Positions 1 to 6,602 of a stretch of 6,654 nucleotides of DNA are shown here, one piece after another. Source of the stretch: Bacteroidota bacterium (lineage in GTDB: Bacteria; Bacteroidota; Bacteroidia; Bacteroidales; UBA1556); contig QMPB01000254.1 of assembly GCA_003648395.1 (NCBI GenBank), positions 1-6,654 of the forward strand, written 5' to 3'. The notes under the pieces were generated by a model. The model was not told where the DNA came from, did not search any database, and was given only the letters and a program-made list of their open reading frames with translations. The position numbers were made by a program, and so were the translations under genes. The number at the start of each line of letters is the position of its first letter. Within the stretch, counting starts at the first letter, position 1.

Positions 1-34
1 TATTTATTTAATAAAGACATTTTTATAACTGTTA

Positions 35-67
35 TTTGTTTCACTATAGTTATTTATATTATCTTTG
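35..67 (+). promoter_or_regulatory. Probable Bacteroidota-type promoter of the outer-membrane protein gene
   Basis: A TTTG at 35-38 and a TATCTTTG at 60-67 match the -33 (TTTG) and -7 (TAnnTTTG) boxes known for the primary sigma factor of Bacteroidota, with 21 bp between them, inside the usual range. Transcription would start a few bases after 67, leaving a leader of roughly 35 nt before the ATG at 109. That leader is A/T-rich and has no Shine-Dalgarno sequence, as is common in this phylum. This is the best two-box promoter match in the window, but it rests on motif matching only. Confidence 0.6.
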
Positions 68-108
68 CTTGCTGTAATACAGTTATTTTATTTAAAAAAA
101 TTACTATT

Positions 109-936
109 ATGAAAAATATTATTACACTTACACTCATAAGTCTACTTATTATAATAAGTGGAAGTCTAAAGGCACAAGACAAAATTATTAAGAAAAACAA
201 AGAAGTAATAGAATGTAAAGTCACTAAAGTTGGAGTAAAGATCATTGAATATACTCAACCTCAATTTAGCAGCGACGTTTCATTTTCAATTCCTGTAGAT
301 AGAGTCGAAAGAATAGAGTTTGAGGCTGGAAATGTTATTAATCTTGCAGAACAGTATAGTGGAACAAGATCATATAATGACAGCAAGAAAAATATGTTTA
401 AGATAGACTTAATTGCTCCTTTTACTGGTAATTTTACTTTTGCTTACGAAAGAAGTATTAAAGCTAATAGGAGTATCGAAGCTTCTTTAGGTATAATAGG
501 AATGGGCTTCAATACTGGAGATGATAATCCTACAGGTGCTTTTTTAAGAGTTGGACATAAGTTTATTATAAGAAAAGAAGCATACAATAATGCCTACCAT
601 TATACAAATATTCTAAATGGATTCTTTATTAGGCCCGACTTAAATTTATCATATTTCTCAGCAACTACTTACCATTATTCATATAATCCAGTTACTGGTC
701 AAGACTTATCATCTTATGTTAGAGGAGATTATTTTTCTGCTGCATTAATGTTAAATATTGGGAAACAATATGTTTTTGATGATGCAGTAGCACTTTCTTG
801 GTGGGTTGGATTTGGATATGGTTTTTCAAATTCAGATAATAATTATATGAACTATTTTTATAGCCATACTTTAACTGGAGATAATGATTTTCCTTTAGCA
901 ATTTCAGGTGGACTAACATTTGGCTTTCTATACTAG
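109..936 (+). CDS. Exported protein of unknown function, probably an outer-membrane beta-barrel
   Basis: I do not recognise a named family. Residues 1-22 form a clear Sec signal peptide (MKN, a hydrophobic stretch rich in I and L, then SLKAQ), with likely cleavage around A22-Q23. There is no lipobox cysteine, so it is not a lipoprotein. Residues 23-75 form a small segment of a type common at the start of exported Bacteroidota proteins: a charged DKIIKKNKEVIECKV strand, then an IxYxQP element, then VDRVERIEFEAGN. From about residue 96 to the end, short alternating hydrophobic and polar strands rich in F, Y, W and G (for example FTFAYERS, WWVGFGYGFS) suggest an 8- to 10-strand barrel. The protein ends in GGLTFGFLY, and a C-terminal aromatic residue is the usual beta-signal of outer-membrane proteins. 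The ATG follows a good promoter and starts the signal peptide directly. The gene stands alone, with a hairpin terminator 11 bp after the stop. A periplasmic beta-sandwich protein is the main alternative. Confidence 0.85.
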   Translation: MKNIITLTLISLLIIISGSLKAQDKIIKKNKEVIECKVTKVGVKIIEYTQPQFSSDVSFSIPVDRVERIEFEAGNVINLAEQYSGTRSYNDSKKNMFKIDLIAPFTGNFTFAYERSIKANRSIEASLGIIGMGFNTGDDNPTGAFLRVGHKFIIRKEAYNNAYHYTNILNGFFIRPDLNLSYFSATTYHYSYNPVTGQDLSSYVRGDYFSAALMLNIGKQYVFDDAVALSWWVGFGYGFSNSDNNYMNYFYSHTLTGDNDFPLAISGGLTFGFLY

Positions 937-946
937 AAAAACAATA

Positions 947-987
947 TACACAAAAAAAGCCATGATATTCATGGCTTTTTTTGTGTA
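947..987. terminator. Bidirectional intrinsic terminator between convergent genes
   Basis: A perfect 19-bp inverted repeat (947-965 pairing with 969-987) encloses a 3-nt loop, TAT. The GCCATGA core is flanked by seven A on the left and seven T on the right, so either strand reads as a GC-containing stem followed by a U-tract. It starts 11 bp after the stop of the upstream plus-strand gene and ends 14 bp before the stop of the minus-strand lolA. One element therefore probably ends transcription from both sides. Confidence 0.9.
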
Positions 988-1000
988 ATATTTTTTGAAT

Positions 1001-1648
1001 TTACCTTAAATCAACTACTTCTGAGTCTGGATACTTAGCTGGATCAATAATAAAATATCCCTCTGGCAACTCTAAATTAGTAGAAAATTTTTCTACAGTA
1101 AAAGTATACTCAACACCATCCTTTTCATATATATTAGCCTCTTGAATATATGACTTCTCCTTCTCTATTTTTAATCTTACTTTGTAATAAGACTTTCCTG
1201 TTGTGGGAGTCATATCAACAATATAGAATGACTTACCATTCTTTTTCTCCGTTTTAATATATTTAGGAGTATAATCATTGTTTACAGATGTAATAATCTT
1301 AAGAAAACTAAATGAATTAGCAGATTCTGAAGCATCAGTAATTTGAATTTCTTCTGCATCAGGATCATTAGACCATTGAGTTTTCCCATCAGAAACTACA
1401 TTTCTACCCATAATATGAAGATTATACATATCACCTTTCATTACGATACTACCTTTAATATCATTATCAATATCGTGGGCTTTATCTATCATTCTATATG
1501 AGAAATCAAATTTTAAATTATCGTAAGATTGCGCTTTAGTGGAAACTTCTTTGAGTATTTTATTTACATCAAGATTCTTATTCTGAGCTTTAAGTTGATT
1601 TGTGAATATTAGTGAAATAAGCACAAGTGGTAATAGTAATTTATTCAT
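1001..1648 (-). CDS. lolA: LolA-like periplasmic lipoprotein carrier
   Basis: LolA-family proteins take lipoproteins released from the inner membrane by the LolCDE transporter and carry them through the periplasm to the outer membrane. The product has 215 residues, the usual size. Residues 1-21 form a signal peptide (MNKLLLPLVL to QLKA, cleavage before Q22). The mature part shows the family's features: an amphipathic start (LDVNKILKEVSTKAQSY), successive strands of the half-open barrel (KFDFSYRM, KGSIVMKGDMYNL), the conserved SDGKTQWSND turn at about 86-95, and a C-terminal FIIDPAKYPDSEVVDLR typical of Bacteroidota LolA. There is no lipobox, as expected for a soluble carrier. It lies downstream of ftsK on the same strand with an 86-bp gap, a neighbourhood I recall as common in this phylum. 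It may be expressed from ftsK read-through and from its own promoter. The ATG at 1648 is chosen because it starts the signal peptide. The client range cannot be read from the sequence. Confidence 0.93.
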   Translation of the reverse strand: MNKLLLPLVLISLIFTNQLKAQNKNLDVNKILKEVSTKAQSYDNLKFDFSYRMIDKAHDIDNDIKGSIVMKGDMYNLHIMGRNVVSDGKTQWSNDPDAEEIQITDASESANSFSFLKIITSVNNDYTPKYIKTEKKNGKSFYIVDMTPTTGKSYYKVRLKIEKEKSYIQEANIYEKDGVEYTFTVEKFSTNLELPEGYFIIDPAKYPDSEVVDLR

Positions 1649-1708
1649 ATTAATTAGTTTTTACAACCCATCATAAGGGAAGATATTATTTAAATAAAAA
1701 TAGGGGTA

Positions 1709-1716
1709 CAAAAATA
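1709..1716 (-). promoter_or_regulatory. Possible -7 promoter box for lolA
   Basis: On the minus strand this reads TATTTTTG, an exact match to TAnnTTTG, about 60 nt before the lolA ATG and just past the ftsK stop. I find no convincing TTTG at the -33 distance. In such AT-rich DNA the single box could arise by chance. It could also serve as the U-tract of the adjoining hairpin. Confidence 0.3.
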
Positions 1717-1740
1717 AGTAAATAAAATGATTATTTACTT
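1716..1740 (-). terminator. Possible weak terminator or 3'-end hairpin after ftsK
   Basis: A perfect 10-bp inverted repeat (1716-1725 with 1731-1740, 5-nt loop) overlaps the last codon and stop of ftsK. In the direction of transcription the stem is followed by ATTTTTG. With only two G-C pairs the stem is weak. It may cause partial termination or protect the mRNA end between ftsK and lolA rather than act as a full stop. Confidence 0.35.
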
Positions 1741-4329
1741 GCCGCCACGCATGTCTTCCAAATACTGTTCCAAAGATACAATATCTTTAATAAGCACATC
1801 TCTTGCCTTACTTCCTCCAAATGGGCCTACTATATTGGCAGCTTCTAATTGGTCAATAATTCTACCAGCTCTATTGTAGCCAAGCTTCATTTTACGTTGA
1901 ATTAGGGAAGTACTACCTTGCTGATGATTAACTATCATTCTAGCAGCATCTTCAAACAGTACATCTCTATCCTCAGCAGCAATATCTGCTTTACCACTAT
2001 CCTCATCACCAACAAACTCAGGTAAATTAAAAGCAGAGGCATAACCTCGTTGGTTACCAATAAAATCAACTATAGCTTCAACTTCTGGAGTATCTACAAA
2101 GGCACACTGTAGACGCACAAGACCATCTCCTTTTGAAAACAGCATATCACCACGTCCAATAAGCTGATCAGCACCACCTGCATCTAGTATTGTTCTTGAA
2201 TCAATTTTAGAAGTAACACGAAATGCAATACGAGCTGGGAAGTTCGCTTTTATCATACCTGTAATTACATTCACACTTGGACGCTGAGTAGCAATAATTA
2301 AGTGAATACCAATAGCCCTAGCCAGCTGTGCTAATCGAGCAATTGGGGCTTCCACTTCTTTTCCTGCTGTCATAATTAAATCTGCAAACTCATCAACTAC
2401 CAATACTATATAAGGCATATAACGATGGCCATTTTCAGGATTTAATTTTCTATTAATAAACTTCTCGTTATATTCTTTTAGGTTTCTAGCACGAGCTGTT
2501 TTTAATAACTCATACCTATCATCCATTTCAATGGTAAGAGAGTTTAATGTATTTATTACATCTTTATTATCAGTAATAATTGCATCAGTACGATCTGGTA
2601 ATTTAGCAAGATAATGTTTCTCGATTTTTGAGAATAGTGAGAATTCTACTTTCTTGGGGTCAACCATTACAAACTTAAGCTGTGCTGGATGTTTTTTGTA
2701 AAGAAGAGATGTAATTATTGCATTTAAGCCTACAGACTTACCTTGTCCGGTAGCACCAGCAACAAGTAAGTGAGGCATTTTTGCCAAATCAAAAACAAAG
2801 GTTTCATTGGAAATGGTTTTACCAATTGCAACTGGTAAATCAAATTTAGCATTTTGAAATTTCTCAGATGCAATAATAGTCTTCATTGAGATAATCTCAG
2901 GATTAGCGTTTGGAACTTCAATACCAATAGTACCACGTCCAGGTATTGGAGCAATAATACGAATACCTAGAGCAGCTAAACTCATGGCAATATCATCTTC
3001 AAGATTTTTAATTTTAGAAATACGTACTCCTGGAGCAGGTACTATCTCATATAGTGTAATTGTAGGCCCTACTGTAGCTCTAATTTTATCAATTTTTATA
3101 GAATAGTTAGCAAGAGTTTCTACTATCTTATCCTTATTCCTTTGCAGCTCTTCCTTATTAATTGATATTTCATTACTTGTACTATGTTCTTCAAGTAAAT
3201 CAATTGAAGGATTCTTAAATCCTACTAAATCTTCTTTGGGATCGTATAGAGTATCTATTCCATGTGTTCTTTCTACTTCTTTCGCATCGAGTATTTCTTC
3301 TTTCTCTGTCTCTACAATACTTAAATCTAGTTCTTCATCAGACTTATTATTCTCATCTTTTGGGCTTTCATTTTCGACACTTAAACCGATACTTCCGTCT
3401 TCTATTGTATCTTCTTCTATTGTTTCCGACACTTCAAAGTCCAAATCAATCTCATTTTCATTTTTAGGTTTAGTATCATGTTTTTCATTTTGTTTCTCAT
3501 CGTCAGTACCCACTCTCAAATCAAAATCTACAGAACCTATTTCATCATCTTTTTCTTCTTTAGAATCATTATGCAATTTCGCCAATTCATCAATAGATAA
3601 TCCATCAACCTCATAATTATCCATATTTATATTTTCTTCCTTTGCCTTTGGCTTTAACATAGAGAACAACTTAGAAATATTAAAAGAGAAAATAATAAAG
3701 CTAACTAATGAAAACAAAATCAAAAGTATAACACCTGGCTTACCAATTAAACCTTCAAAGTAATTACTAGTTTCATAGCCAAATATTCCTCCAAAGATTG
3801 AAGATTTAGGTCCCTGAAGAAAGAACCCAAGCGTTACTGATAGCCAAATGATAATAAAAGCACTATGCCTAATAGCTTTACGAATAGATAAAATCTTAAT
3901 ATCCAACATCCATCTAAGACCTATAAGAGCAATTATATAAAGTAATAGAAATGAAGATATTCCAAACCAGCTCTTAATAAATACTTGCGAAATAGAAGCT
4001 CCTAACCTTCCTGTAATATTATGTACTTGAATATCTTGATCGAATAATACTCTACTGAAACTTATATGTGAGAAAATATCGTCAGCATCCCAGCTAAACC
4101 AACTAATAAAATAAGAAACAAACGAAATAAATAGGAAAAGTGAAATTACTATCAAAAAGATTCCAGATACCCGAGTTATTCTTTCATCTTTAATTTTAAA
4201 ACCTAAAGAATCTAGATTCAAGCTAGATTTTTTCTTGCTTGATTTCTTTTTTCTCTTATTAGGCTTTTGAGCTTGATCTTCATCATTGCTCAATGCATTC
4301 TTAACTGATTTCTTATTCGCTTTTCCCAT
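1735..4329 (-). CDS. ftsK: DNA translocase FtsK
   Basis: FtsK is a membrane-anchored, ATP-driven double-stranded DNA pump at the division septum. It clears the terminus region and, in well-studied species, activates XerCD recombination at dif. This 864-residue protein is full length. Its parts are: a lysine-rich cytoplasmic N-terminus (1-36); four membrane segments near 55-77, 124-142, 155-171 and 197-216; an acidic, low-complexity linker (about 225-385); the alpha/beta motor domains (about 390-770) with Walker A GATGQGKS (G525-S532, Lys531), Walker B VLVVDE (Asp646, Glu647) and the family signature HLIIATQRPSVNVITG; and a winged-helix gamma domain (about 785-850) containing GYNRAGRIIDQLE. 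In that gamma helix, N819 and R823 align with E. coli DNA-reading residues, while D826 replaces Glu. All catalytic motifs are intact. It starts 13 bp after the stop of the upstream exported-protein gene, so the two are probably co-transcribed. The ATG at 4329 keeps the basic N-terminus. Confidence 0.98.
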   Translation of the reverse strand: MGKANKKSVKNALSNDEDQAQKPNKRKKKSSKKKSSLNLDSLGFKIKDERITRVSGIFLIVISLFLFISFVSYFISWFSWDADDIFSHISFSRVLFDQDIQVHNITGRLGASISQVFIKSWFGISSFLLLYIIALIGLRWMLDIKILSIRKAIRHSAFIIIWLSVTLGFFLQGPKSSIFGGIFGYETSNYFEGLIGKPGVILLILFSLVSFIIFSFNISKLFSMLKPKAKEENINMDNYEVDGLSIDELAKLHNDSKEEKDDEIGSVDFDLRVGTDDEKQNEKHDTKPKNENEIDLDFEVSETIEEDTIEDGSIGLSVENESPKDENNKSDEELDLSIVETEKEEILDAKEVERTHGIDTLYDPKEDLVGFKNPSIDLLEEHSTSNEISINKEELQRNKDKIVETLANYSIKIDKIRATVGPTITLYEIVPAPGVRISKIKNLEDDIAMSLAALGIRIIAPIPGRGTIGIEVPNANPEIISMKTIIASEKFQNAKFDLPVAIGKTISNETFVFDLAKMPHLLVAGATGQGKSVGLNAIITSLLYKKHPAQLKFVMVDPKKVEFSLFSKIEKHYLAKLPDRTDAIITDNKDVINTLNSLTIEMDDRYELLKTARARNLKEYNEKFINRKLNPENGHRYMPYIVLVVDEFADLIMTAGKEVEAPIARLAQLARAIGIHLIIATQRPSVNVITGMIKANFPARIAFRVTSKIDSRTILDAGGADQLIGRGDMLFSKGDGLVRLQCAFVDTPEVEAIVDFIGNQRGYASAFNLPEFVGDEDSGKADIAAEDRDVLFEDAARMIVNHQQGSTSLIQRKMKLGYNRAGRIIDQLEAANIVGPFGGSKARDVLIKDIVSLEQYLEDMRGGK

Positions 4330-4342
4330 CTATCAAACAATT

Positions 4343-5044
4343 CTATTTCCCTTGTAAATAATCCATTAGGTCATCCTGATCTGTAAATTCTTTAAAATCA
4401 GATGGCATAAGAAAATCTAAATCCTTTACTTTTCCTTTTTTTACTTCTGTAGCTAAATATTTAACCGCAAAGCCTGGAGATACCTGATATGACTCTAACA
4501 ACATACCTGGTATTCCTTTAAAATACCCATCGTTATTATCTTCTACACTACCCAATTCTTCAGAATAAAAAACAGAATACATTCTTTCCTCATCTTCTAC
4601 CCCTTCTTTTGGAGTAAAAGTTACTATTGCTTTTTTGCATGTATAGCCTGCAATAATTTTTGTGTCTGCTGAATAATCAATCTCTGTAGTAAACTTTAAT
4701 AAAGAATCATTATTAATATCACTATACTTCATTACTAATGCTGCTTTTTTCATTCCAGCTTCAATTAGAACTGTATATTTATCTGCCTTTGGATTGATAA
4801 TTGTAGTTTGGCTAGCAGGTCCCATCACCTCTGTAAATTTACTCATTCCATCATACATTTTAACTGAAATAGAATTAGGAAGTTTTGCTTTCTGAATATC
4901 GCTCATAGCATCACCTTCATAACTCAATGAATAAGTAATAGTTCCACGAAATTGCTTTGATTTCTTTTTCTTATTAGGACTTGATGATGTTAAAACCAAT
5001 ACTGCAAGAATTGCAATAAATCCCATTCCAAATATTTTTCTCAT
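4343..5044 (-). CDS. Exported GLPGLI/DUF4412-like protein of unknown function
   Basis: The function is unknown. Residues 1-20 form an export signal (MRKIFGMGFIAILAVLVLTS) followed by SSPNKKKKSK, which is unusually basic just after the hydrophobic core. Cleavage is therefore uncertain, and the protein might stay anchored by its N-terminus. No lipobox is visible. The mature region is rich in beta strands: FRGTITYSLSYEG (32-44) opens the domain, IIAGYTCKKAIVTF (130-143) carries the only cysteine (C136), and KGIPGMLLES (176-185) resembles the GLPGLI motif of a large Bacteroidota family of secreted proteins. The GxTCKKA pattern also recalls DUF4412 proteins. The domain assignment is from motif memory, not a search. 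It is the first gene of the unit leading into ftsK (13-bp gap), which points to co-expression with division and envelope functions. Length (233 aa) suits these families. Confidence 0.85.
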   Translation of the reverse strand: MRKIFGMGFIAILAVLVLTSSSPNKKKKSKQFRGTITYSLSYEGDAMSDIQKAKLPNSISVKMYDGMSKFTEVMGPASQTTIINPKADKYTVLIEAGMKKAALVMKYSDINNDSLLKFTTEIDYSADTKIIAGYTCKKAIVTFTPKEGVEDEERMYSVFYSEELGSVEDNNDGYFKGIPGMLLESYQVSPGFAVKYLATEVKKGKVKDLDFLMPSDFKEFTDQDDLMDYLQGK

Positions 5045-5082
5045 TAGATAATAGATTAGTTAGATATTAATTTCTGTAAAAA

Positions 5083-5104
5083 TAATTAATGTTCATATTA
5101 ATTA
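5083..5104. repeat. Short A/T-only inverted repeat in the leader of the GLPGLI-like gene
   Basis: Two perfect 8-bp arms (TAATTAAT at 5083-5090, ATTAATTA at 5097-5104) flank a 6-nt spacer. The element lies about where minus-strand transcription should begin. All pairs are A-T, so a stable RNA hairpin is unlikely and chance occurrence is plausible. Confidence 0.3.
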
Positions 5105-5107
5105 CAC

Positions 5108-5115
5108 CAAAGTTA
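5108..5115 (-). promoter_or_regulatory. Probable -7 box for the GLPGLI-like gene and ftsK unit
   Basis: The minus strand reads TAACTTTG, an exact TAnnTTTG match 63 bp upstream of the ATG at 5044, giving a leader of roughly 55 nt. No clean TTTG lies at the -33 distance; the region there is only T-rich. This is the best minus-strand candidate between the divergent genes and would drive the exported protein together with ftsK. Confidence 0.45.
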
Positions 5116-5130
5116 AAACATACTTTTAAC
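5112..5130. repeat. Operator-like inverted repeat overlapping the -7 box
   Basis: GTTAAAA (5112-5118) and TTTTAAC (5124-5130) form a perfect 7-bp palindrome with a 5-nt spacer. It covers the upstream half of the candidate -7 box and the spacer between -7 and -33. That is a typical place for a repressor site, but the DNA is AT-rich and no matching second copy or regulator gene is in view. Confidence 0.35.
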
Positions 5131-5168
5131 CATTGAAATGTTGAAAAATCTTAATTAAATAATCCAAT

Positions 5169-5212
5169 ATTTACTCACTAATTATTTTAGGATAAATTTA
5201 ATTTACTCACTA
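5169..5212. repeat. 12-bp direct repeat pair at 32-bp spacing
   Basis: ATTTACTCACTA occurs exactly at 5169-5180 and again at 5201-5212. The start-to-start distance of 32 bp is close to three helical turns, which would place both copies on the same DNA face. The four G/C positions per copy make it less likely to be background AT repetition. I found no further copy elsewhere in the window. Confidence 0.5.
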
Positions 5213-5358
5213 TATATCAATATTTTACATACTAACATAGTTATGTAATAGATATAATAAAGCAGAACTGTACATATAATAGAAATAGAATTATAATTCC
5301 AACTTAAATACTATTTTCTCAATAAAAAACGGCATGAAAATAACATTAAAATAAAGAC

Positions 5359-5366
5359 TATTTTTG
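5359..5366 (+). promoter_or_regulatory. Probable -7 box for the rRNA methyltransferase gene
   Basis: TATTTTTG matches TAnnTTTG and ends 28 bp before the ATG at 5395, giving a leader of about 20 nt. No TTTG stands at the expected -33 position (around 5333-5338), so the match is one-box only. Position and strand fit the gene well. Confidence 0.45.
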
Positions 5367-5394
5367 CAGTTCAAAATTATTAAGAATAATAGCA

Positions 5395-6579
5395 ATGGAA
5401 AGAACAAAAATAGTACTAAAATCAGGAAAAGACGAGGCTGTAAAAAGACAACATCCTTGGGTGTTTTCTGGAGCAATAAAAAAGACATACGGATCAACAA
5501 ATGAGGGTGATATTGTAGATGTTTACAATAATAAAGATATGTTTCTTGGCTGTGGTCATTGGCAAAATGGATCCATTGCTGTTCGTATTTTTAGTTTTGA
5601 GCAAATAGAACCCAATTACGAATTTTGGAAGGAAAGATTACAAACTGCTTACAATATTCGCACAGCTATTGGACTTACTGATAATAAGAACACTAACGTT
5701 TATCGATTAGTTTTCGCTGAAGGAGATAGCTTACCAGGCTTAGTTTTAGACTATTATAATGGTGCTGTTGTTTTTCAAGCTCATTCAATTGGAATGTATC
5801 TTCTTCGCCATGAGTTTACTAAAGCTTTAAAAGAGATATATGGCGACAAACTTCACACCGTTTATTCTAAAAGTAAGGAAAGTTTACCAAAGTCTTCAGA
5901 ATTTGATTTTGAGAATGAGTTTCTTTTGGGTGATAAAGAATCTGAGATTGTTTTGGAAAACAATAATAAGTTTAAGGTAAACTGGATTAGCGGACAAAAA
6001 ACTGGTTTCTTCATCGACCAAAGATTTAATAGAGAACTTGTTGGAAATTATTCTAAAGGCAGAAAAGTACTAAATACATTCTGCTATACTGGAGCATTCT
6101 CTGTATATTCATTACAGCAAGGAGCAAAACTTGTTCACTCTGTTGATAGCTCTGCTAAAGCAATAGATTTAACAGATGAGAATGTAGAACTCAATGGTTA
6201 TAAAGAATCAAATCATAAATCTTTTGCAATTGACACTATGAGTTATTTGCAAGAAATGGAAGAAGAATACGATTTAATAATTCTTGACCCTCCTGCTTAT
6301 GCAAAGCATAGAGATGTTAGACATAAGGCAGTTCAAGGCTATAAAAGACTGAATGCTACAGCTTTTAAGAAGATAGCTAAAGGAGGAATTCTATTTACTT
6401 TTTCATGTTCGCAAGTAGTTGACAGAAGGCGATTTGAATCTACAGTTATGTCAGCAGCAATACAAAGTGGCAGAAGAGTTAAGATACTTCATCACCTTTC
6501 ACAACCTGCCGATCATCTTGTAAGCATCTACCATCCTGAAGGAGAATATTTGAAGGGGTTGGTGGTTTATGTGGAGTAA
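5395..6579 (+). CDS. rlmI: RlmI-type class I SAM-dependent 23S rRNA cytosine methyltransferase
   Basis: Members of this family (COG1092) transfer a methyl group from S-adenosylmethionine to 23S rRNA; E. coli RlmI makes 5-methylcytosine at position 1962. The 394-residue product is nearly the same length as E. coli RlmI (396). Residues 1-75 form a PUA RNA-binding domain with the HPWVFSGAI signature at 20-28. A middle domain (about 76-185) follows. The catalytic Rossmann domain carries SGQKTGFFIDQR (199-210), the SAM-binding motif LNTFCYTGAFS (226-236), an acidic residue ending the next strand (VHSVDSS, D251), the motif IV loop DPPAYAK (298-304) and FTFSCSQ (334-340), whose C338 is the likely catalytic cysteine of 5-methylcytosine enzymes. 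No signal peptide is present, so it is cytoplasmic. The start codon lies 28 bp after a -7-like box and gives a family-typical N-terminus. It is transcribed divergently from the ftsK unit. The exact target base is inferred from family membership. Confidence 0.93.
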   Translation: MERTKIVLKSGKDEAVKRQHPWVFSGAIKKTYGSTNEGDIVDVYNNKDMFLGCGHWQNGSIAVRIFSFEQIEPNYEFWKERLQTAYNIRTAIGLTDNKNTNVYRLVFAEGDSLPGLVLDYYNGAVVFQAHSIGMYLLRHEFTKALKEIYGDKLHTVYSKSKESLPKSSEFDFENEFLLGDKESEIVLENNNKFKVNWISGQKTGFFIDQRFNRELVGNYSKGRKVLNTFCYTGAFSVYSLQQGAKLVHSVDSSAKAIDLTDENVELNGYKESNHKSFAIDTMSYLQEMEEEYDLIILDPPAYAKHRDVRHKAVQGYKRLNATAFKKIAKGGILFTFSCSQVVDRRRFESTVMSAAIQSGRRVKILHHLSQPADHLVSIYHPEGEYLKGLVVYVE

Positions 6580-6590
6580 GGTTGTTTAGG

Positions 6591-6602
6591 TTAGTTAGTT
6601 AG
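6591..6602. repeat. Short TTAG tetramer tract
   Basis: Three perfect TTAG copies begin 11 bp after the methyltransferase stop and run directly into the heptamer array. They may be the degenerate edge of the same slippage-prone region. Confidence 0.6.

Larger units (their letters stand above)
5045..5394. other. 350-bp non-coding divergent promoter region
   Basis: This very AT-rich gap separates two divergent genes. I find no credible reading frame, tRNA-like fold or GC-containing terminator in it. It holds candidate -7 boxes for both flanking genes, two small inverted repeats near the left promoter and a 12-bp direct repeat in the middle, each listed separately. The stretch from about 5215 to 5355 shows nothing else I can support. 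It is longer than two core promoters need, so room remains for regulator sites. Confidence 0.6.

Noticed and set aside
31..88. Three copies of GTTATTT (31-37, 49-55, 82-88) around the first promoter.
   Set aside because: The word is short and almost all A/T, and the spacing is irregular (18 and 33 bp), so this is within background for AT-rich DNA.
54..245. Minus-strand 63-codon hydrophobic frame overlapping the start of the first gene.
   Set aside because: Its hydrophobicity is the mirror of the lysine- and AT-rich signal-peptide and leader region. It overlaps a well-supported gene and its promoter, so I treat it as a shadow.
719..919. Minus-strand 66-codon frame inside the first gene.
   Set aside because: It lies wholly antisense to the well-supported beta-barrel coding sequence and has no recognisable domain.
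1654..1674. A six-codon open frame (MMGCKN) in the lolA leader, considered as a leader peptide.
   Set aside because: Two adjacent ATG codons and a nearby stop are expected by chance in such DNA. There is no run of regulatory codons and no alternative hairpin pair to support attenuation.
3236..3616. Plus-strand open frame of 126 codons, rich in serine and phenylalanine, opposite ftsK.
   Set aside because: It is antisense to the acidic FtsK linker. GAA/GAT-rich codons read backwards as TTC/ATC and similar codons, giving a serine-rich open frame without selection. There is no promoter or family resemblance.
5291..5500. Minus-strand 69-codon frame running out of the start of the methyltransferase gene.
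   Set aside because: It covers the conserved PUA start of the methyltransferase and is low-complexity hydrophobic in the AT-rich part. No promoter or ribosome binding site supports it.
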